Below, piece after piece: positions 10,230-20,787 of a DNA stretch of 64,000 nucleotides; the stretch's first letter is position 1; each line of letters starts with the position of its first letter. This DNA is from Deinococcus depolymerans (GTDB lineage Bacteria > Deinococcota > Deinococci > Deinococcales > Deinococcaceae). The stretch is from contig NZ_BAAADB010000015.1 of NCBI RefSeq assembly GCF_039522025.1, forward strand, positions 1-64,000, read 5' to 3'. A program made the translations under genes and the position numbers. The notes beneath the pieces are model-generated. The model saw nothing but the letters and a program-made list of their open reading frames with translations. It was not told where the DNA came from and did no database searches.

Positions 10230-12041
10230 TCAGCGGCGCGCGGCGAGCAGTTCTTCCAGGCGGGCCACGTAGCCTTCCAGGGTGCGGAAGGTCGCCTGGA
10301 CGGGCGCGGGGCTCAGCATGTCCACGCCGGCCTCGCGCAGCGCGTCGATGGGGTCCTGGCTGCCGCCGGACCGCAGGAAGCGCAGGTAGTTCTCACGGGC
10401 GGCGTCCGGGTCGCCCGCGAAGGTCTCCAGGAGCTGGTGCGCGGCGCTGATGCCGGTCGCGTACTGGTACGCGTAGAAGTTGGCGTACAGGTGCGTGCTG
10501 AACTGCGCCCACAGGCTGCCGCTGCGTTCGCGGTCCATGGTCACGCCGTCCCCGTAGCCCTGGGCGAGCAGGTCGGCGGTCAGGGTGTTCAGGTCCGGGG
10601 CGCTCAGGGTGCCGCCCGCCTCGATGCGGCGGTACGCTTCGAGTTCGAAGGCGGCCAGGGTCGGCATGATGAAGAAGTACCGGTGGAAGTTCGACAGGGC
10701 CTCCTCGATGATCTGCACCTCGAAGGTCGTGTCACCGCTCTCACGGGCCTGTTTCAGCAGGTGGGCGCGCACCATCGCCTGATCGAAGTTACTGGCGACC
10801 TCGGCGTGGAACAGCGTGTAGCGCGGCACCGAGTACGGGTGCTCGCGCATGGACAGCAGCGAGTGCATGGAGTGCCCGATCTCGTGGGCCAGGGTGCTGT
10901 AGCTGTTCATGGTGCCGTTCCAGGTCATGAAGATGAAGGGTTTGACGCGCCCGCCGCCGTTGCTGTACGCGCCCTGGCGTTTGCCGTCGTTCTCGGCGTA
11001 GTCCACCCAGCGTTCGGTGGTCAGGCCGGCGCGCATGTCGGTCACGTACGCCTCGCCCAGCGGGGCCATGCCCTGGCAGATCCAGTCCACCGCCTGCGCG
11101 TAGCTGACCTGACGCGGCTCGACGAGCGCGGCCTTCACGTCGTACTCGCGCAGTTCGTTCAGGCCCAGCCACTCGCGGCGCACCCGCCAGTAACGGTGCC
11201 AGACCGGGGTGTTGGCGCGGTACGTGTCGAGCAGGGTGGTGACCACCTCGGTCGGGATGCGGTCCGGGGCCAGGGACGCCGTGATCGCGTCCGGGTAGCG
11301 GCGGGCGCGGGCCAGGAACACGCTCTGGCGGATGTTCGTGGCGTACATGGCCGCCTGCGAGTGCTGCGCGGCGAGGTGCGCGTCGGCGTAGTTCTCCCAG
11401 GCCTCGCGGCGCACCTCGCGGTCCGGGTGGGAGGTCAGGCGGTCCACGTTGCCCTGCGTGATCTTCTCGCCGCCCGCCGTGCCGAAACGCAGGTCCATGT
11501 TCGCCAGGGTGGGGTGAATGCCGCGTTCGGACGCGAAGGGCGCCTGCACCGCGCCCAGCAGTTCCTCGACCTCGGCGCTGCGGACGTGCGGTTTGCCGCG
11601 CAGGATGCGTTCGAGCCGCACCCGCTGGTCCGCGAAGTCCGGGCGGTCCAGCCAGCCGCGCACCATGGCCCCGTCCAGCGCGAGGAGTTCCGGGCGGTAG
11701 AAGGCCGTCACGCTGCCGTACCGGGCGCCCAGGCCACTGGCGCGGTCGCGGCGCGCGGCGGCCACGGCGTCCCGGCCGTCCACGCTGGCGGTCATGCCCG
11801 CGTACGACATGAAGCGCGTGAGGCGCAGTTCGACCTCGTCGGCTGCCGCGAGGTACGCCAGCAGGCCCTCCGGCGTGCCGAGGCGTCCGGCGTGGGCGGC
11901 CAGGGCGTCCACGCCGGCAGCGATGCCCGCCTCGTCGGCCTCCCAGGCGTCGGGCGTGGCGTACAGGGCCTCGATGTCCCAGGTCTGCTCGCGGGGAACG
12001 TCCTGCCGGCGCGGCAGCTCCTTGATCGATTCAGGGGTCAT
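10230..12041 (-). CDS. pepF: Oligoendopeptidase F (M3 metallopeptidase)
   Basis: Cytoplasmic zinc oligopeptidase, about 603 aa, that cleaves short peptides. The M3 zinc motif is HEIGHSMH in [15 protein letters not shown], preceded by PFIFMTWNG, and the C-terminal helix set ([32 protein letters not shown]) is typical of PepF. I choose ATG 12041 ([12 protein letters not shown]) over an upstream in-frame start because TAGCCT lies 5 nt before it with no Shine-Dalgarno. The gene diverges from the SET-type transporter with only about 60 bp between starts. Confidence 0.93.
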   Translation of the reverse strand: MTPESIKELPRRQDVPREQTWDIEALYATPDAWEADEAGIAAGVDALAAHAGRLGTPEGLLAYLAAADEVELRLTRFMSYAGMTASVDGRDAVAAARRDRASGLGARYGSVTAFYRPELLALDGAMVRGWLDRPDFADQRVRLERILRGKPHVRSAEVEELLGAVQAPFASERGIHPTLANMDLRFGTAGGEKITQGNVDRLTSHPDREVRREAWENYADAHLAAQHSQAAMYATNIRQSVFLARARRYPDAITASLAPDRIPTEVVTTLLDTYRANTPVWHRYWRVRREWLGLNELREYDVKAALVEPRQVSYAQAVDWICQGMAPLGEAYVTDMRAGLTTERWVDYAENDGKRQGAYSNGGGRVKPFIFMTWNGTMNSYSTLAHEIGHSMHSLLSMREHPYSVPRYTLFHAEVASNFDQAMVRAHLLKQARESGDTTFEVQIIEEALSNFHRYFFIMPTLAAFELEAYRRIEAGGTLSAPDLNTLTADLLAQGYGDGVTMDRERSGSLWAQFSTHLYANFYAYQYATGISAAHQLLETFAGDPDAARENYLRFLRSGGSQDPIDALREAGVDMLSPAPVQATFRTLEGYVARLEELLAARR

Positions 12042-12046
12042 GCCGG

Positions 12047-12052
12047 AGGCTA
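12047..12052 (-). promoter_or_regulatory. Leaderless -10 box of pepF
   Basis: TAGCCT on the minus strand, 5 nt before the ATG at 12041. Confidence 0.55.
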
Positions 12053-12087
12053 GCACCTCCTCACGGTCTCGCCGGCCGCAGGGCGGC

Positions 12088-12093
12088 TACAGT
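12088..12093 (+). promoter_or_regulatory. Leaderless -10 box in front of the leader peptide
   Basis: TACAGT, 7 nt before the ATG of the seven-codon leader at 12101 and 27 nt before the transporter ATG. Confidence 0.6.
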
Positions 12094-12100
12094 GGTCCGG

Positions 12101-12124
12101 ATGAACGGACGGCCCCCCGCATGA
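12101..12124 (+). CDS. Seven-residue leader peptide MNGRPPA, coupled to the transporter gene
   Basis: ATG AAC GGA CGG CCC CCC GCA TGA. The start sits 7 nt after a TANNNT box, the spacing used by leaderless genes in this window, and the TGA overlaps the transporter ATG as ATGA. Two consecutive Pro codons precede the last sense codon. The transporter itself has no Shine-Dalgarno, so termination-reinitiation from this peptide is the likely way it is translated. Regulation by pausing at Pro-Pro is inference. Confidence 0.6.
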   Translation: MNGRPPA

Positions 12125-13356
12125 CCACCCCCCTGACCTCTCCCGCGCCCCCCGCCCGACCCGGCCTGGGCGCCATGCTGCGCCTCCCGCACGCCACGGG
12201 CCTGGCGCTGAGCGTCTTTCTGCTGGGCTTCGGGCTGTCGCTGGCCGTGCCGTACCTCGCGCTGTACGCCGTGAACCGCGCCGGCATGACCCCCTTCCAG
12301 ATCGGGGTGTTCCTCACGCTGAACGCCGTGTCGGCCGTGGTGGTCGCCACGCTCCTGGCCCGCTGGAGCGACCGGCTGCCCAACCGCAAACCCATCGTGA
12401 TGGCCACCCTGGCCGCCGGGGCCGCCGCGTACACCCTGATCAGCGTCACGCCGCACTTCGCGGGCCTGCTGCTGATCGGCTCGCTGCTGCTGTCGCTGGG
12501 GGCCGCCGCATTCCCGCAGGTGTTCTCGTTCGCGCGCGCCAGTCTGAACGACACGCCGGGCGAACTGGCCGACCGGGCCATGACGGTGCTGCGCAGCGTG
12601 TTCAGCCTGTCGTGGGTGGTCGGCCCCGGCCTGGGCGCCCTGCTGCTCGGCGAGAACGACTATCACGCCGTGTTCCTCGCGGCCGCCGCCTGCTTCGCGC
12701 TGGCGGCGCTGCCGCTGATCCGCGTGCCGGGCCGCCGGCCCCAGCCCACGCCGGGCATCACGCCGGACCTGCCGGACACGCCCCGGCCGGCCGCGCGGCG
12801 CGCTGTCGCGCTGGGCGCCCTGGCCTTCGTGCTGTACGGCATGAGCATGCAGATGGGCATGGCGATGTTCCCGCTGTTCGTCACCGAGACGCTGGGCGGC
12901 ACCGCCGGCGAGGTCGGGCTGCTGGTCGGCCTGTGCGCCCTGCTGGAGATTCCGGTGATGCTGGCGCTGGTGACGGTGCGGCGCCTGCCGGGCGTGCCCA
13001 CCCTGATCGCGGCCGGCATGGGCCTGTTCGTGCTGCACTTCGCGCTGATCGTCCTCGCCCACGGCCTGCCGGCCCTGATCGCCGCCCAGGTCATCCGCGC
13101 GGTCGTGCTGGCCATCCTGGCGGGCCTGGGGATGACGTACTTCCAGACGCTGATGCCCGGCCGGTTCAGTGCCGCCACGACGCTGTTCGCCAACACGGGC
13201 AGCGTCGGCGGGATGCTCAGCGGCGTCACGTCCGGCGTGGTCGCCCAGACCTTCGGGTACCGCAGCGTGTTCGTGGTGTGCGCCGCGCTGACCCTGCTGG
13301 GGTTCGCGGTCATGACCTGGACCAACCGCCGCGCGGCCCGCGCCGCGCCGGCCTGA
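12121..13356 (+). CDS. SET-family MFS sugar/efflux transporter
   Basis: 411-aa major facilitator with 12 predicted membrane helices. The second half (LGMTYFQTLMPGRFSAATTL, then FANTGSVGG) closely matches E. coli SetA, a sugar efflux transporter, as do ARWSDRLPNRKP after helix 2 and LLEIPVMLAL in the C half. Likely role: export of sugars or toxic glycosides by proton antiport; the substrate is not known. The ATG at 12121 is the first possible in-frame start downstream of the promoter and overlaps the stop of the leader peptide. The gene converges on trpA. Confidence 0.85.
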   Translation: MTTPLTSPAPPARPGLGAMLRLPHATGLALSVFLLGFGLSLAVPYLALYAVNRAGMTPFQIGVFLTLNAVSAVVVATLLARWSDRLPNRKPIVMATLAAGAAAYTLISVTPHFAGLLLIGSLLLSLGAAAFPQVFSFARASLNDTPGELADRAMTVLRSVFSLSWVVGPGLGALLLGENDYHAVFLAAAACFALAALPLIRVPGRRPQPTPGITPDLPDTPRPAARRAVALGALAFVLYGMSMQMGMAMFPLFVTETLGGTAGEVGLLVGLCALLEIPVMLALVTVRRLPGVPTLIAAGMGLFVLHFALIVLAHGLPALIAAQVIRAVVLAILAGLGMTYFQTLMPGRFSAATTLFANTGSVGGMLSGVTSGVVAQTFGYRSVFVVCAALTLLGFAVMTWTNRRAARAAPA

Positions 13357-13419
13357 CCGCACGCCCCCCAGCAGCCGGAAGCCACCTGGGATACGCCCCG
13401 GCAGCCCGGCTGCTTCTGC

Positions 13420-13433
13420 TACGGACTGCCGTT
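13420..13433. repeat. 14-bp fragment of the palindromic element's left end (copy 6)
   Basis: TACGGACTGCCGTT is identical to the left terminus of copies 3 and 7, and stops exactly at the complement of the trpA stop codon. Too short to be sure it is not chance, but its position between convergent genes fits the family. Confidence 0.5.
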
Positions 13434-14247
13434 CAGCCCTTGTGGCAGCCGTCCGCGATGCTGGCAGCCAGCGCGCCGACATCCTGGCCGTTGCGCACGG
13501 CGTTGATGAAGGCGCTGCCGACGACCACGCCGTCCGCGACCTGCGCGACCTGATGGGCGGTCTGGGCGTCGTTCACGCCGAAGCCCACGGCGACCGGCAC
13601 GCGGGCGTACTGGCGGGCCAGGGCCAGCATGGCGGGCACCTCGCCCAGCGCGGAGCCCTCGCGGGCGCCGGTCACGCCGGTCACGCTGACAGCGTACAGG
13701 AAGCCCGTGCAGGCCTCCGCGACGAGTTTCACGCGTTCGGGGGTGCTGGTCGGGGCGATCAGGAAGGTCACGGCGATGCCGTGCTCGGCGGCGAGGTCCG
13801 CGATTTCCAGGTCCTGGTCGGGCGGCAGGTCCGGGAGGATCAGGCCGTCCACGCCGGCCTCCTGGGCCAGCCGCATGAACTCGCGCGGCCCGACGGCGTA
13901 GATGGGGTTCACGTAGGTCATGATCACGATGGGCGTGTCGTGCCGGGCGCGCAGGTCCCGGACCAGCCGCAGGGTGTGGCGGGTGCTGGTGCCGCCGCCC
14001 AGCGCCTGCTCGCTGGCCCGCTGGATGGTGGGGCCGTCGCCGAGGGGATCGCTGTAGGGAATGCCGACCTCGAGGATGTCGGCGCGTGCCAGCAGGGCGT
14101 CCGCGACGGCGGGGAACCCTTCGGCGGTGGGGTAGCCGGCGGTCATGAAGGGAATGAAGGCGGCGCGGCCCTGCTGCGCGGCGCGGGCGAAGGCGGCGTG
14201 CAGGCGCGCGGCGCCGGGAGTGGTGGCTGTGGTGGGGGTGGGGACGC

Positions 14248-14251
<4 letters not shown>
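13433..14251 (-). CDS. trpA: Tryptophan synthase alpha chain
   Basis: Cleaves indole-3-glycerol phosphate to indole and glyceraldehyde 3-phosphate; forms the alpha-beta complex with TrpB. 272 aa. The catalytic Glu is in [18 protein letters not shown], the catalytic Asp in [13 protein letters not shown], and the phosphate loop is near VAVGFGV and VVVGSAFI. The ATG at 14251 overlaps the trpB stop (ATGA), which rules out longer upstream in-frame starts and shows coupling. The stop codon is flush with a short fragment of the palindromic element. Confidence 0.96.
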
Positions 14252-15522
<1,271 letters not shown>

Positions 15523-15528
15523 GAACGC

Positions 15529-15534
15529 AGGGTA
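15529..15534 (-). promoter_or_regulatory. Leaderless -10 box of trpB
   Basis: TACCCT on the minus strand, 6 nt before the ATG at 15522. Confidence 0.6.
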
Positions 15535-15548
15535 GAACTGCCGCTCCG

Positions 15549-15588
15549 AACGGCCGTTAGGCAAACTTAGACAACTCGTCTAAGTTTG
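15549..15588. promoter_or_regulatory. Two adjacent palindromes upstream of trpBA, probable operator
   Basis: A perfect 10-bp palindrome AACGGCCGTT (15549-15558) and a perfect 11-bp inverted repeat CAAACTTAGAC / GTCTAAGTTTG with loop AACTC (15562-15588) lie 15 and 28 bp upstream of the trpB -10 box. The second is unusually AT-rich for this genome. It lacks a T-run, so a protein-binding site is more likely than a terminator for gluQ, whose stop is 63 bp away. Confidence 0.6.
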
Positions 15589-15651
15589 GGCACTCCAGGC
15601 CGTTTCCGTCTGACAGGCCCGGACACCCGGCCCGGACCGTGAGAAGCGCTG

Positions 15652-16572
15652 CTATCCGCCCGCCAGCCGCACCGGCGTTCCTTCCAGCGCCGCGCGCCAC
15701 AGCGGGAGCAGGTCCGCCGCTTCCACCTCGTCCGGGACCGCCCAGCCCAGACTGCGGGCCAGCTGCGCCCGCACCCCCGCGGCGCTCTCCCCCGCCTCGC
15801 GCAGTGCCGACACGGGCGGCGCCCCCCCGCGCTTGGCCAGCCGCTCGCCCCGGTAATCGGTCATCAGCGGCACGTGCAGGTAGCGGGGCGTCGGGACGCC
15901 CAGCGCCGCCTGCAGGGCCACCTGCCGCGGGGTGGCAGTCCACAGGTCCGCGCCGCGCAGCACGTCGGTCACGCCCGCCGCCGCGTCATCCACCACCACC
16001 GCCAGGTGATAGGCGTACACGCCGTCGTTGCGGCGCAGCACCAGATCACCCACGTCCGCGCGCAGGTCCTGGCAGAGCGTCTGCCCACTCAGCCGGTCCC
16101 GGGCGCACACCCGCGCGTCCGGCACGCGCCAGCGCAGCGCCGCCGGCCGCTCCGGGTGCCGCGCCGCGGGATCGCGGCAGGTTCCGGGGTACACCGGCTC
16201 CGCCCCGTGCGGCGCCCCCGCGCTGTCCTGCACGGCGGCCAGCACCTCGCGCCGGGTGCAGGTGCAGGGATAGGTGTCCAGGCGCGCGGCGGCCTCGCGG
16301 TAGCGGTCCAGCTGCCGCGACTGCACGCTCTCGGCGTCCCAGTCCAGGCCCAGCCACTCCAGGTCACGGCGGATCAGGTCGTAGGCCCAGGGACGCACCC
16401 GCCCAGTGTCCAGGTCCTCGAAGCGCAGCAGGTGCCGCCCGCCGGGCGCGCGGGCGTGCAGCCACGCCAGCAGCGCCGTGCGGGCGTTGCCCAGGTGCAT
16501 GGCCCCGGTGGGGCTCGGCGCGTAGCGGCCCACCACTCCAGCTGTTCCCGGGTTTCCGCGCACCGTCTCCAT
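15652..16572 (-). CDS. gluQ: Glutamyl-Q tRNA(Asp) synthetase
   Basis: A truncated glutamyl-tRNA synthetase homologue (306 aa, no anticodon-binding domain) that attaches glutamate to queuosine in tRNA(Asp). The HIGH motif is HLGNARTALLAWLHAR after RYAPSPTGAM, the KMSKR equivalent is RLAKRGG, and zinc ligands are likely in CTCTRREV and YPGTCR. The start at 16572 lies 13 bp after the stop of the upstream membrane protein gene, with AGAGG as a weak ribosome site, so it is probably the last gene of the parA cluster transcript. Confidence 0.93.
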   Translation of the reverse strand: METVRGNPGTAGVVGRYAPSPTGAMHLGNARTALLAWLHARAPGGRHLLRFEDLDTGRVRPWAYDLIRRDLEWLGLDWDAESVQSRQLDRYREAAARLDTYPCTCTRREVLAAVQDSAGAPHGAEPVYPGTCRDPAARHPERPAALRWRVPDARVCARDRLSGQTLCQDLRADVGDLVLRRNDGVYAYHLAVVVDDAAAGVTDVLRGADLWTATPRQVALQAALGVPTPRYLHVPLMTDYRGERLAKRGGAPPVSALREAGESAAGVRAQLARSLGWAVPDEVEAADLLPLWRAALEGTPVRLAGG

Positions 16573-16585
16573 TCCGGCCTCTGTT

Positions 16586-17089
16586 CTAGCGCAGGTCGTC
16601 CCACACGGCCAGCACGACCGACACGATCAGGGTCGCCAGCGCCAGGAAGGCCACGAAACGCCCCAGCGGGTCCGCGAGGTGCAGGGCGTTCGCCTGCGGG
16701 TTCCAGCCGCCCAGCAGCTGCCACCAGTCGTGGGTGTCCGGGTCGCCCGTGATCAGGTCCAGCTGCCGCAGCGGCGCGTCGCGGACGTACGCCGCCACGC
16801 CGGCCAGCGAGTGCGCCAGCCACAGGCCCACCACGCCCGCCGCGAAACGGTCACCGCGCCACAGGAACGCGGCGGCGCAGGCCAGCGGGACGGCCACCTG
16901 CGCCGCGCTGCCGCCCAGCAGCGTCAGGGTCTCGCCGGCCCAGATCATCAGGACGTGCCCGGCCTCGTGGAACACCAGGTTCACGCCGCCCAGCAGGTCG
17001 CCGCGCAGCGGGTTCAGGATGCCCGGCACGGTCAGCCACAGCGCCAGCAGCAGCCCGGCGGCCCGTCCCCACCGCGCGGATGCAGTCAC
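16586..17089 (-). CDS. Membrane protein with HEAGH metallopeptidase motif (M50-like)
   Basis: 167-aa protein with about four hydrophobic segments and FHEAGHVLMIW in the second, which resembles the zinc motif of site-2-protease (M50) membrane peptidases. Also notable are DLITGDPDTHDWWQLL and a C-terminal membrane helix. The family's LDG motif is not obvious (a possible equivalent is near LDLITGDP), so activity is uncertain. GTG 17089 lies 2 bp after the stop of the ribbon-helix-helix gene, so the two are surely co-transcribed. Confidence 0.75.
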   Translation of the reverse strand: MTASARWGRAAGLLLALWLTVPGILNPLRGDLLGGVNLVFHEAGHVLMIWAGETLTLLGGSAAQVAVPLACAAAFLWRGDRFAAGVVGLWLAHSLAGVAAYVRDAPLRQLDLITGDPDTHDWWQLLGGWNPQANALHLADPLGRFVAFLALATLIVSVVLAVWDDLR

Positions 17090-17091
17090 GT

Positions 17092-17337
17092 TCAGGCGCG
17101 TTCGCGCAGCCAGCGCAGCAGCAGGTCCTCGACGAGTTCGCTGACGCTCTCGCCGCCCTCGGCCTTCACCTGCCGCCACACCGCGCGCACGGTCTCCTTG
17201 CGCACGTACACCGCCTCGACCCGTTCGGCCGTCTCGCCCTTCTGGCGGCCGTCGGGTTCCGGCGTGACCTTGGCGGGGCGGTCGCGTTTGCCTCCCCTGC
17301 GCTTGCCGCGTCCTTCCAGGTAGTCGAAGCGGCCCAC
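17092..17337 (-). CDS. Small basic ribbon-helix-helix-like protein, ParA partner
   Basis: 81 aa. A Lys/Arg/Gly-rich N-terminal arm (RGKRRGGKRDRPAK) is followed by a likely ribbon-helix-helix: VEAVYVRKETVRAVWRQVKA, then SVSELVEDLLLRWLRE. Small RHH proteins next to ParA ATPases act as centromere-binding ParB-like partners in plasmid partition systems. GTG start, 24 bp after the parA stop. A role in partition or in regulating parA is inferred from context. Confidence 0.7.
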   Translation of the reverse strand: MGRFDYLEGRGKRRGGKRDRPAKVTPEPDGRQKGETAERVEAVYVRKETVRAVWRQVKAEGGESVSELVEDLLLRWLRERA

Positions 17338-17361
17338 GTCAGCGCCTCCCGCGCGGGCCGT

Positions 17362-17970
17362 TCACAGGACCTCGCGGGCCAGGGTCAGGATGTCGTTCCA
17401 GGCCGCCTCGGCCCGCGGGTCGCGCACCTCGCCCGCCAGGATGCCCAGCTCGGCGGCCTTCTGGTAGGCCGCGTAGTGCCGCACCAGGGCGTTGCAGACG
17501 GTCACGCCATCCTCGCGCAGGTCCTCGCGGGCCTCCTCGGCGGCGCGGCCGACCGGGGGCACGCGGGTCAGGACCACGCGGGTCTTGCGGGCGGCGTCCT
17601 CGCCGGACAGGAAATCCAGCAGTTCGCGGGTGGCTTCCAGCTCCAGCGGGGACACGCCGCTGGGCACCAGGATCCGGTCGGTGCGTTCGGCCAGCTGCCG
17701 CAGGTCCTTGCGGCGCGGGCGGCCCTCGGTGTCCAGGATGATCAGGTCGAAGGCGGCCAGCCGTTTGGGTTTCACGTCGTCGGCGGCCATCACCGGGAAC
17801 GGCAGGCGGCCGGACCGCGCGGCCCAGCGCAGGCTGCTGCCCACCCGGCCGTCCTCGTCGATCAGCAGCACCGACCGTCCCTCCGCGTGCGCCGCCCCGG
17901 CGAGATGCACGGCCAGGGTGCTCTTGCCCACGCCTCCCTTCTCGGATGTGATGGCCACCACCTTCGTCAT
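17362..17970 (-). CDS. ParA-family ATPase
   Basis: 202-aa ParA/MinD-superfamily ATPase with the deviant Walker A SEKGGVGKSTLAVHLA, switch I near LLIDEDGRVGSSLRWA, and Walker B DLIILDTEG. It is short and lacks an N-terminal HTH, like type Ib ParA proteins that pair with a small RHH protein, which is what lies downstream. In most ParA proteins switch I reads DxDPQ; here it is DEDGR. ATG 17970 is chosen because TACGCT lies 7 nt upstream. Confidence 0.88.
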   Translation of the reverse strand: MTKVVAITSEKGGVGKSTLAVHLAGAAHAEGRSVLLIDEDGRVGSSLRWAARSGRLPFPVMAADDVKPKRLAAFDLIILDTEGRPRRKDLRQLAERTDRILVPSGVSPLELEATRELLDFLSGEDAARKTRVVLTRVPPVGRAAEEAREDLREDGVTVCNALVRHYAAYQKAAELGILAGEVRDPRAEAAWNDILTLAREVL

Positions 17971-17977
17971 GCGTCCG

Positions 17978-17983
17978 AGCGTA
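17978..17983 (-). promoter_or_regulatory. Leaderless -10 box of the parA-like operon
   Basis: TACGCT on the minus strand, 7 nt before the ATG at 17970. Confidence 0.6.
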
Positions 17984-18050
17984 GCAGACACCCCCGGCGG
18001 GCCGTGTCAGGCCCCCGCCGCCCCCCTGTTCAGTGGCGGCGGGGCGCGAC

Positions 18051-18293
18051 ATGCTGGAGCGCGTGATCACGCCTGAACAGCTCACCGAGATGGAACGCGC
18101 CGAGGTGTACTGGACCGCCCGCGCCCTTCAGGAGCAGGGCAGCCGCTTCTACCGCGCGCTGGGGGCGGCGCTGGAGGCCGCCGACGCCGCCAACCGCCGC
18201 CTGATCTACCGCACCTGGCCGGACGCCCTGTGGGACTTCTACCGGCGTGGGCAGCGGCTGGCCGCGCAGGAGGCCGGGCCGGGCAGCGAATAG
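18051..18293 (+). CDS. Hypothetical protein, about 80 aa
   Basis: Unrecognised small, mostly helical protein rich in Ala, Arg and Glu, without membrane segments. Start is ATG 18051 or GTG 18063; the latter has CATGCT 7 nt upstream, so a leaderless GTG start is possible. It diverges from parA and is followed after 47 bp by the deacetylase gene, which has its own -10 box. Confidence 0.6.
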   Translation: MLERVITPEQLTEMERAEVYWTARALQEQGSRFYRALGAALEAADAANRRLIYRTWPDALWDFYRRGQRLAAQEAGPGSE

Positions 18294-18327
18294 GAAGGCC
18301 GGCACACCCGGTCCCGCCGCCCGCCCG

Positions 18328-18333
18328 TAGACT
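18328..18333 (+). promoter_or_regulatory. Leaderless -10 box of the PIG-L deacetylase gene
   Basis: TAGACT, 7 nt before the ATG at 18341. Confidence 0.65.
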
Positions 18334-18340
18334 GCCCGGC

Positions 18341-19192
<852 letters not shown>

Positions 19193-19335
19193 CGGCGCGG
19201 GCCGCAGGCGGAACGGGCAGCCGCGGGGCCGGCAAGGCGAGCGTTAAGAACCTCACAAGAGCGGTCCCATCCGTCCGCGCTGTCCACGTGTTTGAGACTC
19301 GGGGTGGTCGGGGGGTGGACAGCGCCGGAATTCCG

Positions 19336-19341
19336 TATACT
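19336..19341 (+). promoter_or_regulatory. -10 box of the BMP-family gene
   Basis: TATACT, 43 nt before the ATG at 19384, giving a leadered transcript with its own GGAGG. No convincing -35 box at 16-18 bp. Confidence 0.5.
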
Positions 19342-19383
19342 CTGTTCAAGCAACTCAACTATCCATTTCCCGGAGGAACACCC

Positions 19384-20481
<1,098 letters not shown>

Positions 20482-20508
20482 TCCTGCTCACCGGCCAGCG
20501 GCCGGACC

Positions 20509-20545
20509 GGGGCGACCTTCCCAGGGAGGTCGCCCCCTTCTGCTG
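20509..20545 (+). terminator. Terminator of the BMP-family gene
   Basis: Nine-bp stem GGGGCGACC / GGTCGCCCC (20509-20517 and 20528-20536) with a 10-nt loop, followed by CTTCT, 28 bp after the stop codon. Confidence 0.8.
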
Positions 20546-20578
20546 GCCCGCTGGTGCCCGGCACGGCGCGGGACAGTG

Positions 20579-20735
20579 ATACGGACTGCCGTTTGTTTCG
20601 TTCACAGATCGCAACACCACCGATCTGTGAACTCCACGCCCGGAACCCGCCCAGCTCCTCCTCTGCGGAGCAGCTCTCCGAGTCGCATCCGCTCGGATTG
20701 AACGGCTTTGCAAGCCATTCGATTGGAGTGCGTAT
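20579..20735 (+). repeat. Dispersed palindromic element, copy 7 (long subtype)
   Basis: Begins ATACGGACTGCCG and ends with GGAGTGCGTAT. The left hairpin TTCACAGATCG / CGATCTGTGAA is 11 bp; the extra middle segment with CTCTGCGGAGCAGC is present; right hairpin GATTGAA-C-GGCTT / AAGCC-A-TTCGATT. Confidence 0.93.
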
Positions 20736-20738
20736 GAG

Positions 20739-20774
20739 AAGCCGCCGCTCAGGCCATGACCTGGGCGGCGGCTT
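20739..20774. terminator. Terminator of the minus-strand lipoprotein gene
   Basis: Long hairpin with outer stem AAGCCGCCGC / GCGGCGGCTT and inner stem CAGG / CCTG, 13 bp beyond the stop codon of the lipoprotein gene. It directly abuts the palindromic element. Confidence 0.8.
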
Positions 20775-20787
20775 CCGGGTGCGCGGG

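Noticed and set aside
10056..12053. 665-codon plus-strand frame opposite pepF
   Set aside because: Mirror frame of a gene with an intact HEIGH motif and M3 length; no start signals of its own.
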